From contig NZ_PVNG01000021.1 of assembly GCF_003001935.1 (NCBI RefSeq), positions 124,001 through 188,000 on the forward strand: DNA of 64,000 nt, in the 5' to 3' direction. The position numbers and the translations under genes are program-made. Under the pieces are notes generated by a model that saw only the letters and a list, made by a program, of their open reading frames with translations, was not told the DNA's origin and did no database searches. This document shows, in pieces, positions 15,867 through 23,844 of this stretch (positions are counted from its first letter, which is position 1; each line of letters opens with the position of its first letter). Origin of the DNA: Nonomuraea fuscirosea (GTDB lineage: Bacteria; Actinomycetota; Actinomycetes; Streptosporangiales; Streptosporangiaceae).

Positions 15867-16053
15867 GACCGCCTCCGCCCGATATTGCCAGCGCATCCCC
15901 ATCCGAAGACAGGTAACCGGATACCGCCAGTCAACGCCGCCTGCCCGCAAGACGGCCAGAGGCGTTCGCAGCAAAGCTCATCGCGGGAACTGATCGCCGC
16001 TCACGACCCTCGAGAGGATGAACCACTGCCCGCCTGGTTCATCAACCACACGT

Positions 16054-16256
16054 TCAGCCGTCGGCGGCGCCGGTCTGCTCGGGCGGTCCAGGCTTGTGCA
16101 GGCGCAAGCGGGAGTGGCCGTCGGGATGATCGAGCAGAACCTCATCGCACAACCGGCGGACCACGTACAGGCCGAACCCGCGCGGCCTGCCAGGGGTTCC
16201 CGGTTCAGATGGTCGGCGGTCAGGGTGCCGGCGTCGCCAGGTCCTGTTCGGGGGTC
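16054..16256 (-). pseudogene. C-terminal fragment of an RsbW-like ATPase
   Basis: An open minus-strand frame reads 'PRGFGLYVVRRLCDEVLLDH' and 'GHSRLRLHKPGPPEQ' to a TGA at 16056-16054. This is the G-box and last strands of an HATPase_c_2 anti-sigma factor, very like the C-terminus of the gene at 11191-11600. The N-terminal two-thirds are missing. The homology stops where the inverted-repeat element at 16250-16383 begins, so that insertion (or a deletion at it) probably destroyed the gene. It is the second broken RsbW-like gene in this stress island. Confidence 0.65.
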
Positions 16257-16383
16257 AGTGCGATGGAACGGAATCCGGCGTTGACCACGTCCGGAAGACC
16301 GCAACGGCAGGGGACCACTGACCTGAGAGAACCCCGCTAACGCCGGATTCCGTTCCAAATCTCTCCAGCCAGTACTGACCCCC
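16250..16383. mobile_element. Small inverted-repeat element (MITE-like or IS-end pair)
   Basis: A 134-nt stretch bounded by GGGGGTCAGT (16250-16259) and its exact complement (16374-16383). Just inside are an 18-nt arm GGAACGGAATCCGGCGTT (16265-16282) and its perfect complement (16339-16356). The right side carries about 12 extra nt between the two arms. It encodes no transposase. The ends resemble terminal repeats of IS elements, so this may be a MITE or a decayed IS. It abuts the truncated RsbW-like fragment on its left. Confidence 0.6.
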
Positions 16384-16477
16384 GCTCCGAGACCACGACG
16401 CCAGCACTGGCGCGCCGGGCGCGGCGGCCCGGTGAGTTCGCCGGTTGTCCCGGCCCGCCCACTCCCAGCAGGGAAAG

Positions 16478-17008
16478 ATGGGACACATGCCGGAGCGAAG
16501 CGAGCCGATCCACCCGGCGTATGAGCCGGTGTACGAGGTCGTGAAGGTCGTCCGTCTGCCCGTGCCCAACGAGATCCGCGAACCGGACTGCATGATCGGC
16601 CCGAAGGTCTGGGTCAGGCGGCGGATCCGCCGCCTGGTCCCCTGGCTCGTGCCCCGCCAGGCCCCGCGTGCGTGCTGCTGGCACCACCAGGTGGACTGGC
16701 GCCAGGCCGCAGAGGCGGCCATTCGTCTGGTCCGCCAGGCCCAAGCCGCCGGCCTGCGCGGCGAACGCATCAGTGACTACGCCATCGAACGCCTTGACGA
16801 TCAGGGTTTCGGCGACTGGGAACAGGACGCGGTCCTCGCCCTGGCCTGCACCGGGGGAATCGAGCCGAGCACCGAACCAGGCGCCGAATGGCGTTACTTC
16901 GAGGGGCAACACCGAGTGGCAGCCCAGCTCGACCAGGGGGTGCGGCAGACCGTTGTGCAACGGTGGGAGCCGTTCGACCCCGTCACCGGCCTGCCGATCC
17001 GGCAGTAG
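16478..17008 (+). CDS. Hypothetical protein next to the Tn3 remnant
   Basis: A 176-aa hydrophilic protein. A basic patch ('VWVRRRIRRLVPWLVPRQAP') precedes a helical region 'WRQAAEAAIRLVRQAQAAGL'. Its C-terminal part is 'ACTGGIEPSTEPGAEWRYFE' then 'GQHRVAAQLDQGVRQTVVQR'. No established domain is recognised. The Arg-rich patch could bind nucleic acid. Start ATG 16478 has AGGGA close upstream; ATG 16487 is an alternative. It converges on the Tn3 transposase remnant across a strong hairpin at 17028-17067 and may be Tn3 cargo or a chromosomal gene. Confidence 0.6.
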   Translation: MGHMPERSEPIHPAYEPVYEVVKVVRLPVPNEIREPDCMIGPKVWVRRRIRRLVPWLVPRQAPRACCWHHQVDWRQAAEAAIRLVRQAQAAGLRGERISDYAIERLDDQGFGDWEQDAVLALACTGGIEPSTEPGAEWRYFEGQHRVAAQLDQGVRQTVVQRWEPFDPVTGLPIRQ

Positions 17009-17027
17009 CGATCCGGCAGCACACGGC

Positions 17028-17067
17028 GGGGCTGACAGGGCTGAGCGGCGCCAGCCCTGTCAGCCCC
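17028..17067. terminator. Strong bidirectional hairpin between convergent genes
   Basis: A perfect 15-nt inverted repeat, GGGGCTGACAGGGCT (17028-17042) and its complement (17053-17067), encloses a 10-nt loop. It lies 20 nt after the stop of the plus-strand gene and 6 nt after the stop of the minus-strand transposase. No T-run follows, as is common in high-GC actinobacteria. Confidence 0.75.
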
Positions 17068-17072
17068 GTGCG

Positions 17073-17771
17073 TCACGGGGCGCTGGGCCGCCCGAGCGGA
17101 ACGCCGTCCAGCTCCAGGTGGCGACTCATGTCGAGCTCGAAGCGGCCATACAGGTTCATATGGGACCAGAACAGAGCCGTCAGCCCGCGCCGGTCGGCCG
17201 GGCTCAGCCGTTTTCGCCAGGCCGGATCGCGCAGCACGATCTGGATCAGGTGCGTGTTGAGGTAGGTGATGGCCGCGGCGACCAGGTGCAGCGCCAGCGC
17301 GGAGACCTCGACGTTCTCCCGGTCGTCGCCGGTCAGGTCACCGGCCTTGCCGTAGAACAGGTCCTTGCTGGCAGAGTTGAAGTTCTCCACCACGTTCAGG
17401 CCCTCGTTGATCTCCCTCCTGAGTCCCTCATCCGCCAGATACTCACAGATGAAGATCGTCCGGATGACGCGGCCGAGCTCCTCGATCGCCTGGTAGGTGG
17501 GTGCTTGGGGCCGCCGCGGGTGAAGCGGCGCAGCATCTGATGCGACTCGGCGGTACGCAACCGCAGCGCGGTCGCGTACTTGATCATCTGGTCGTAGTGG
17601 CGGGCTATCAGGTCCCAGTCGATGGTCTTGTTCGACAGCACCGTCTCCAGACGCGGCCACGCCTCGTCCTCGCCGGTCCCGGGCCGGTACAGCCGCGCCG
17701 AGCCGATGTTCTTCAGACGCGGCAGCAGCTTGAAGCCGAGCAGTTCGGAGAAGGCGAACCCGACGATGGAG
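17073..17771 (-). pseudogene. Tn3-family transposase, 3' (C-terminal) part
   Basis: This encodes the C-terminal part of the DDE transposase: 'SIVGFAFSELLGFKLLPRLK', 'IGSARLYRP', 'IDWDLIARHYDQMIKYATAL', then after a frameshift 'YQAIEELGRVIRTIFICEYL', 'EGLNVVENFNSASKDLFYGK' and 'HMNLYGRFELDMSRHLELDG'. One base is missing near 17492, where 'KHPTYQAIEELG' is expected. The coding sequence resumes the gene interrupted at 22056, so the two parts once formed one reading frame. With this internal frameshift and the insertion the enzyme is dead. Confidence 0.85.
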
Positions 17772-17805
17772 GTTATGTGGACAAAGTCAAGCGAGGTCCA
17801 TGTGT

Positions 17806-17824
17806 CGCATGCAAGAAGCATGCG
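17806..17824. repeat. Perfect palindromic hairpin at the element's end
   Basis: CGCATGC, a 5-nt loop AAGAA, and GCATGCG form a perfect inverted repeat about 30 nt inside the right end of the Tn554-like element. Together with the adjacent ATGGAC/GTCCACAT arms (17778-17801) it may be a recombinase-binding site; this is inference. Confidence 0.45.
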
Positions 17825-17868
17825 TCACGAGGTACTGATGTGTGTGCGCCACTGTACGTGACTAACAA

Positions 17869-18516
17869 CTACTGAGAGTCTGGGATCTGGCTGTCCCTGC
17901 AATCGCCGTCGAGGCTGGCGATCGCGTGGATATCTGCCTCCGACATGCCCAAGACTTCGGCGATCTCCTTGGCGAGAACAGGATGCGGGTTCAGTCTGCC
18001 GTTGCGAAGCATGTGGATGGTGGACATCGACCTGGCGGTTTGCCTTGCCATGTCCCTCACCGGAATCCCGCGCAGGTCCATCAGTCTGCTGAATACCGCT
18101 GAGAACGGATGTGGCTCCAGCTGCCCGGCCGGTGTGTCTGCCGGGCTGACGACCATGTGGCCGATCTTGGCTTGGAATCGGATCAGCCGATCGCTGGTAA
18201 ACCTGACCTTCCCGACGAACGGCAGGCTCTCGCCGGAGCTGGCGCTGGCGGTGCCTGGCACCGACACTTCTGTGAACCTTGTCGTGGAACGGTCGTGATC
18301 GCTCTCGATCTCCAAGGGGATGCCCGGCTCAACGTCGCTGACCTTCCAGTCACGGTTCCACCAGGGCAGGTCCTGCAACACCTCGTTGAAAAAAGGAGGC
18401 AGGACGGTGAGATCCACTGGGTCCGGTGGATTCTTCTGGCCGCCGTGGATGACGCCCGGCCAGTACCTTAGCGCCGCGATCACATCTGCCGTCAGCGTGC
18501 GGTTCGCAGTCTCCAT
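17869..18516 (-). CDS. HTH-domain passenger protein of the Tn554-like element
   Basis: A 215-aa protein. The first about 130 residues are unrecognised and rich in Trp/Pro early on ('ALRYWPGVIHGGQKNPPDPV'). The C-terminal about 70 residues look like a lambda/XRE-type helix-turn-helix: 'LRGIPVRDMARQTARSMSTI', 'HMLRNGRLNPHPVLAKEIAE', 'VLGMSEADIHAIA'. It lies downstream of the two recombinase genes on the same strand, inside the element, with 158 nt between. By position it corresponds to tnpC or cargo of Tn554-like elements, but it does not resemble TnpC in length. It could be a regulator of transposition. Confidence 0.6.
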   Translation of the reverse strand: METANRTLTADVIAALRYWPGVIHGGQKNPPDPVDLTVLPPFFNEVLQDLPWWNRDWKVSDVEPGIPLEIESDHDRSTTRFTEVSVPGTASASSGESLPFVGKVRFTSDRLIRFQAKIGHMVVSPADTPAGQLEPHPFSAVFSRLMDLRGIPVRDMARQTARSMSTIHMLRNGRLNPHPVLAKEIAEVLGMSEADIHAIASLDGDCRDSQIPDSQ

Positions 18517-18674
18517 GCCGCCACTTTCCCACCAAACGAATCCGCACGCGGGTTCCCCGCTGACGACCGGAATTCAATGAACTACGCGCCGATGCTATGG
18601 ATCATCCCCCCTTGGTGGAGCCCGTCTCAGGTCCCGGGCTCTTCCAGGAGAAGATCGCGGGCGTTGGGTGGGGG

Positions 18675-20798
18675 TCACGCTCCGATCGGGCCGGTGCACG
18701 GTCGTTGTCCTGTCGTCTCGGGGGCTTCAGGATCGGACGGTTCGCCAAGCTCGGCGAGGAGGCTTTGGAGTCGCCGGCCGATGGACGTATGCCGTTCGAC
18801 CTCGCGGGTCCAGCCGCGGTCATCGGCGTCCTGGACGAGCTGCTGTTCGACCTCCAGCCGAGCGCGAAGCCTTGGCGCGTAGTCAGGGGTGGTGACGAAC
18901 TTGGCGCAGGTCAGGTAGAGGTCGCACTCGCAGGGTCCCTCGGCGGGAAGGCGCAGGCAGTGGCCGAGCTCGAGTTCGGTCTTGAAGAAGTTGCTCTTAA
19001 GCCAGTGCACCGCCTCGTCGGGCAGGACGCCGTACTTCAGGTCGAGTGCGGCGGGGCCGGCGATGACGGCGCCAGGGGCCAGGACGGACGTGTAGTCGTG
19101 TAGGACCTCTTGGTCGCTAATTTGGGCGTATACGAGTGCCATGGAGACCGAGGAGTGGCCGAGGACCTTCATGATGGTGTGCAGCTTGGCGCCGCGTTCT
19201 GCGAGCTGGGTGCCGACGGTGTGCCGGAATCTGTGGGCGGAGATGGTGCCCCGGACTCCGGGACCGTCCTTTTTGCCGCCGGGGACGACGAGCCCGACCT
19301 GCATGCATGCCTGCTGGATCGGGGTGTTAAACAGGTAGTGGAGCGACAGTTGCTTGCCGTGGTCCATGAACAGGTAACGGATCTGCTCGCCGGTGCGGGG
19401 GTCGGTGAAGGGGCGGTCCGTGCCGGTCTTGCGCAGGTCGATGACCTTCTGCAGGGCGTCGGCGGCGTCCTGGTGGATGGGAACGGCGCGTTCCTTGTAG
19501 GTCTTGCGGCCGGGTAGCCGTAGCCGTGGCGTTCCGTCGAGGTAGTGGTCGAGGCAGTCGATCGGCAGGTGCCGGATCTCGTCGCGGCGGGCACCGGACC
19601 AGCGGGCGACCAGGAGCGCCGCGCGCTGGAACGGGCAGGTGATCTCGTTGATGATCGGCATTACGAGGTCGAGCTCGTGATCAGGGATGAATCGGGGGAT
19701 CCGCTGCTGCGTCCGGGGCGCGTCTCGCGGGCTGATCGGCGCGAAGCCGGGGACGTCGTCGTACTCCCATGCGGCAGCGTCCCGGAACATCAGTGCCAGT
19801 GCGGAGATCCGCTGGTTGCGGCTGACCGGGCCCAGCGGCTTGCCGGTCTTCTCCGTCGGCGTCTCGGCGAGGGACTCGGCCCAGCCCAGGCAGTGATCGC
19901 GGGTGACGTCGGCGAAGGAGACGACTTCGGGGTGGTGTTCGGCGAGCCACTCGCCGAACTTGCGCAGGGCGATCTCCAGCTTCTCCACCGTCAAGGGCGC
20001 GTCGGTCAGCCGGTGGGCGGCCAGCCACTTATCGGCGACTGCCTGCATGCGGGGTGGCAGCACCAGCGGCGGCTTCCAGGACGGCATCAGCTTGCGCGGC
20101 TGGGAGGCGACCTGCCCGCGGTGGAACAGCACCACCTGCAGTTGATGCAGGTGGGTGATCCACTGCTTGGCCGCGTTGTCGCGGTAATTCTGCGCCGAAG
20201 GATAGAAGAGATGCAGGTCGTTGCGTTCGCTGAAGAGCCGGACGGCCTCCAGAGCCTGGGTGATGTGGACTTCGGTGAGCTCGCCGGCGTGCCGGATGCC
20301 GGTGTGCAGCGCGATCCGGCCGACCGTCCAACGCATGGCCTGCCGCGCGGAGTTGCCGTTGTAGCCAAGCGCGACCGCTTCCTCGATCAACTCGTCGGTG
20401 CCCAGGTCAATACCCATAGCTGCGGCGCAGTCGTCGACCCGGATCTGACCAGCTCCGAACATCCACGCGTAATCGAAGGTGACGTAGCCGCGAAGAGCGA
20501 GAAACAGCAGATAGGGCCGGGCGTGGAAGGACACCGGGAAGGAGGGGGCCTTGTGGGTCTCCCCGGGGAGCCGTCCGACCCGCTCAACCAGCGGGGCGGC
20601 GAACCAGTCACTCATCCGCGGCCATGCGTCCATGAACGCTCGATACCGGCGGATCTTCTCGTTGCGGTAGTTGGGATTGATGTCCTGGTCGGGTACGTAG
20701 GCGAGATACTCCGCCTCGCGGCAGTGCCGCCGCCTCGGCCTGCCCGTCGGGGTGACCGAGGTCGCCGCGAGAGCGGCGGCCGACACATGTCCGGCCAT
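18675..20798 (-). CDS. tnpB: Tyrosine recombinase, TnpB-like
   Basis: A 707-aa site-specific recombinase, long like Tn554 TnpB. The N-terminal half (residues 1-250) has no catalytic motif. Residues about 265-345 are the core-binding domain. The catalytic domain shows Arg in 'ARWSGARRDEIRHLP' (about 404), H-x-x-R in 'ISAHRFRHTVG' (about 523-526), His in 'VLGHSSVS' (548) and the nucleophile Tyr in 'ALVYAQISD' (557). A Cys-rich tail 'GPCECDLYLTCAKFVTT' (about 622-638) is characteristic of this type. It begins by overlapping the tnpA-like stop (TGATG), so the two are translationally coupled. All catalytic residues are present. Confidence 0.85.
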   Translation of the reverse strand: MAGHVSAAALAATSVTPTGRPRRRHCREAEYLAYVPDQDINPNYRNEKIRRYRAFMDAWPRMSDWFAAPLVERVGRLPGETHKAPSFPVSFHARPYLLFLALRGYVTFDYAWMFGAGQIRVDDCAAAMGIDLGTDELIEEAVALGYNGNSARQAMRWTVGRIALHTGIRHAGELTEVHITQALEAVRLFSERNDLHLFYPSAQNYRDNAAKQWITHLHQLQVVLFHRGQVASQPRKLMPSWKPPLVLPPRMQAVADKWLAAHRLTDAPLTVEKLEIALRKFGEWLAEHHPEVVSFADVTRDHCLGWAESLAETPTEKTGKPLGPVSRNQRISALALMFRDAAAWEYDDVPGFAPISPRDAPRTQQRIPRFIPDHELDLVMPIINEITCPFQRAALLVARWSGARRDEIRHLPIDCLDHYLDGTPRLRLPGRKTYKERAVPIHQDAADALQKVIDLRKTGTDRPFTDPRTGEQIRYLFMDHGKQLSLHYLFNTPIQQACMQVGLVVPGGKKDGPGVRGTISAHRFRHTVGTQLAERGAKLHTIMKVLGHSSVSMALVYAQISDQEVLHDYTSVLAPGAVIAGPAALDLKYGVLPDEAVHWLKSNFFKTELELGHCLRLPAEGPCECDLYLTCAKFVTTPDYAPRLRARLEVEQQLVQDADDRGWTREVERHTSIGRRLQSLLAELGEPSDPEAPETTGQRPCTGPIGA

Positions 20799-22006
20799 CA
20801 GGACCTCCCGTCCTCAAGGCCAGCACCGGCCAGGCCACCGAGCGCCCGGTTGTACTCGCTTACCACCGCCGGATCAGACACCCTGGTGTAGATCCGGGTC
20901 GACTCCGGCGAGGCGTGGCCCAGCCGCTTCTGCAGCGCCAGTTCCCGCATGCCGCCCTCCCACATCGCAGTCGCGTGCGTATGCCGGCAGGCGTGCGGTG
21001 TCACCCAGGGCGTCCGGATCCCGGCCCTGGTCGTGGCGCGGGTGAACATCTTCACCAGCCCGTCGTAGCTGAAGGCCTCTAGCCGCCTCTTGCCGCGGCC
21101 ACCGATCAGGAACACCAGCGGGCTGTCGGCGTCGGCCGGGCGCTCGTCCATCACATAGGCGCTGACCGCGGCCAGGGTCTCGGGTTCGTGCAGATCGACG
21201 ACACGTTCAGTGCGGGACTTGGATCGAGCACCCTTGGGATGGTCGTTGCGGTGGCGGACGACCACGCGCCGGCGGCCGTAGGCGATGTCCTCCAGGTGCA
21301 GGCCCAGCACCTCACCCGGCCGTAGTCCGCCCTGCAGCATCAGCAGCACGATCGCCCGGTCCCGCTTGCCGCGCAGCTGCTCCAGCAGCGCCTTGACCTG
21401 GGCCTCGCTCAGCGGCCGCGGCAACCGCTGCACCGTCTTGACTTTCACCGCCCGGCGGACAGGACGTTGCCGGCTGGCTCGCCCCATGAACGGCCGATGC
21501 CGCTCTGAGACGCGCGCCAGCGCCGGATCCGGCCGCTTTTCGATCGGATTCAGCCGGTCGAACATCCCGGCCAGGATCACGTACTCATAGAAGGAGGCGA
21601 CGGCCGCCAGGACCCGGTTCACGGTGCTCGGGGCTAGCCTGGTGGCCGGGCCGTCGGCGTCCACCACGACCGTCAGTGCCATGCGCTGGCGAGGCCTGCG
21701 CGAGGGCACCGATCGCAGGTACTCCAGCAGCGCGATCGAGTGTCGCGGAGCGAACTCCTGCCAGGTCAGGCCATCACGAGCGAAGAATCGCCACAGGTGG
21801 CGAAGGTCGTAGGCGTAGGAGACGAGCGTATTGGGCGAGCAGTCCCGGGCCGCCAGGAATCGCAGGAACCCTGCCACCACCTCGATCGGCTCGCCGTCCT
21901 CGCCGAGCAGCTCGACGCGACGCGCGCCGTCCTCGCCGTACTGCTGCCGAACCCGCACAGACACCTCCGGACCGAACTTTCCCGATCTCCCATGAACTCG
22001 CCGCAT
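20798..22006 (-). CDS. tnpA: Tyrosine recombinase, TnpA-like
   Basis: A phage-integrase-family recombinase of about 402 aa. The SAM-like core-binding domain starts near 'FLRFLAARDCSPNTLVSYAY'. The catalytic residues are Arg in 'GGLRPGEVLGLH', H-x-x-R in 'TPHACRHTHAT', His in 'RLGHASPES' and Tyr in 'TRIYTRVSD'. The start is uncertain: ATG 22006 lies inside the element and is adopted here, GTG 21964 has GGAG near it, and ATG 22045 sits exactly on the element end. It is followed by the TnpB-like gene (TGATG overlap). Together they should catalyse strand exchange at the element ends. Confidence 0.82.
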   Translation of the reverse strand: MRRVHGRSGKFGPEVSVRVRQQYGEDGARRVELLGEDGEPIEVVAGFLRFLAARDCSPNTLVSYAYDLRHLWRFFARDGLTWQEFAPRHSIALLEYLRSVPSRRPRQRMALTVVVDADGPATRLAPSTVNRVLAAVASFYEYVILAGMFDRLNPIEKRPDPALARVSERHRPFMGRASRQRPVRRAVKVKTVQRLPRPLSEAQVKALLEQLRGKRDRAIVLLMLQGGLRPGEVLGLHLEDIAYGRRRVVVRHRNDHPKGARSKSRTERVVDLHEPETLAAVSAYVMDERPADADSPLVFLIGGRGKRRLEAFSYDGLVKMFTRATTRAGIRTPWVTPHACRHTHATAMWEGGMRELALQKRLGHASPESTRIYTRVSDPAVVSEYNRALGGLAGAGLEDGRS

Positions 22007-22055
22007 CCTGGTGCCACTTGGGCAGATGGGGCAAGAGGTGTCCATGTAACAACAG

Positions 22056-23460
22056 CGCCGTGGGTATCGGTGTACTGGCGATCGATCTCCGCGTCGGTCA
22101 GGTGCCGCAGCAGGCCCTCGATCATCGAGGCCACCTCGGAGGCGGTCGTGCTGGTCACCTGGCTGTAGATGCACACCAACCGCCGTTCGACGTGCCAGTA
22201 GACCATGATCCCCGGACCGTGGTAGCGCTGATGCCACTCGGTCATGAAATTCGCCGACCACGACCCGAACTTGCGCGAATCGGACGCGCACGAGGTGCCC
22301 TCGCCCCACAGAGCGACATCGCGCGCCTTCAGGGTGGCGTTGACGATCAGGCGGATCGCCTCGCGCAGGTTGTCCCGGTTGATGAACAACCGGCGGGTCC
22401 GCCGCAGCGCCGCCTCGTTGTCGATCTGCCCGGGCGGCAGCGCGGCCGCGGCCACGCCGTCGGCCACCCGCTTGATCCCGACGTTCGTCCCCAGCCCATA
22501 CAGGCAGAGCAACAGCCGTCGCTGCAGCACCGCCGGGTCGATGACGATCCGCGAGGCCACCGAGGTGAAAGATTCGGTGTAGTCGGTGACGTGGGCCACG
22601 TCCTTAGCACGTCCAGCAGGTCGATCACGCCCCACCGGCGGGAGATCTCCGCCTTCAGCGCCGTCAGGCCCGCCGGCTCCTCCTGCTTGCCCAGCGGCGG
22701 GACGCTGATCCACGGCTCGCCTTCTTCCGGGTGATCTTCACGCCGCCGGTGGTGCCTTTGCGCATCGCCTTGTCCAGCCGATCGAGGGCGGCGGTGTGGC
22801 GGCGCTGCAGGTCGGCGATGAACGCCGCCGGGTCACGGGGCTTCTTCAGTGCCTCGTAATGCACGTCCCGGTTGTCGTCGAAGTCGGCCGGCAGGTCCGC
22901 CTCGGGGTTGCGCCAGATCTTGCCGCCCTCGACCCAGATTTCCCGCGGGACCGTCTCGGCGCGGTCGTAGAAGACGGCCTCGGAGTCGGCGTAGCGATCC
23001 AGCAGCTTCAGAGCGTCCATCACCGGCTGGAAGGTGGTGTTGTTGCAGCGGAAGTCCAGCGCGCGCAGCAGCTTGGGCAGCCCCCGCCGGTAATGACGCG
23101 AGTAAGAGCCGCGCAGCTTGACCCGCACCCGGGCACGGAGCTCCTTCTCATTCGCCTTGACCTCGGCGATGATGTCGGCCAGCGTGGTCGTGCCCACCAC
23201 CGGGTAGATCGCCTTGCGGACGAGCTCCTCGGGCAGGTCCAGCGCCGCCTGGGCGAGCCTGGCCAAGATGCCGTACTTGCCCTGCACCCGCCGGAACTCG
23301 CTGCTCAGCTCGTTCTCGACCTTCTTCTCGGCTCGCACGCTGATCTTGTGCACGAGCTGGATCAGCAACTCCACCAGGCCGTCGATCATCTCCGCCTTGC
23401 GCACCCAGCACAGCGCCGCCAGCAGAGTCAACCTGATCGGCTCGGGCTGGTCGTGCCGAC
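22056..23460 (-). pseudogene. Tn3-family transposase, 5' and central part (truncated, frameshifted)
   Basis: From right to left the minus strand encodes 'PEPIRLTLLAALCWVRKAEM', 'ELLIQLVHKISVRAEKKVEN', then 'GEPWISVPPLGKQEEPAGLT', 'KDVAHVTDYTESFTSVASR', 'MVYWHVERRLVCIYSQVTST' and 'DAEIDRQYTDTHGA'. These are the central region and DDE catalytic core of Tn3 transposases. Frames change near 22722 and 22605. About the first 230 residues of the usual 1000 are absent; the homology ends near 23460, where an alpha/beta hydrolase remnant begins. The 3' part resumes at 17771 beyond the Tn554-like insertion. Confidence 0.85.
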
Positions 23461-23462
23461 CC

Positions 23463-23834
23463 GAGTGGGGGGCCTGGACGGGTGCGGACTTCGTCGCGAA
23501 CCGCAAGATCCCGGCACGGTTCGGCCCGAGCGCCGCGGAGGGCTTCGACGAGGTCATGGGTGAGGCGATGCTGAAGCTCTACCGGTCGGCCAAGCAGCCG
23601 GCCATGAGCGAGCTCGGCGAACAGCTGGCCCGGGCGCCGCGCCGGCCGGGGCTGATGCTGCACACGCCGGAGGATCCGTACACGAATCCCGAGGACACGT
23701 TCGAGATGGCCGGACGTGTCGGCGCCGACGTCGCCACCCTCACCGGAGCGGCCCATTGGTGGATGTTCGGGGCTTCCGACCAGGCGGCCGACGCGCTCGT
23801 GTCCTTCTGGGCGGGACACGCGCCCGGTCGCTGA
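23463..23834 (+). pseudogene. Alpha/beta hydrolase, 3' remnant
   Basis: A plus-strand frame reading 'FVANRKIPARFGPSAAEGFD', 'QLARAPRRPGLMLHTPEDPY', 'TLTGAAHWWMFGASDQAADA' and ending 'VSFWAGHAPGR' is the C-terminal third of an alpha/beta hydrolase. The Asp ('TPEDPY') and His ('GAAHWW') of the triad region are visible. The nucleophile elbow and everything upstream are replaced by the Tn3 remnant, so it is a 5'-truncated pseudogene. A longer frame extending into the transposon is not its true start. Confidence 0.7.
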
Positions 23835-23844
23835 TAGGTGCGCG

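Larger units (their letters stand above)
17771..22055 (-). mobile_element. Tn554-like two-recombinase transposon inserted in a Tn3 transposase gene
   Basis: An approximately 4.3-kb insertion separates the Tn3 transposase codons for '...YTDTHGA' (ending near 22056) from 'SIVGFAF...' (starting near 17771). It contains, in one direction, tnpA-like and tnpB-like tyrosine recombinase genes overlapping as TGATG, plus an HTH-domain gene. This is the layout of Tn554-family elements, which move by recombinases rather than a DDE transposase and leave no target duplication. The two ends are related: TTACATGGACA at 22039-22049 (minus strand) and TTATGTGGACA at 17773-17783 (plus strand). No antibiotic or metal resistance cargo is visible. 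End positions are approximate. Confidence 0.72.

Noticed and set aside
18577..18882. Plus-strand open frame beside the TnpB-like gene
   Set aside because: It overlaps the 3' end of TnpB on the other strand and shows no protein-like pattern.
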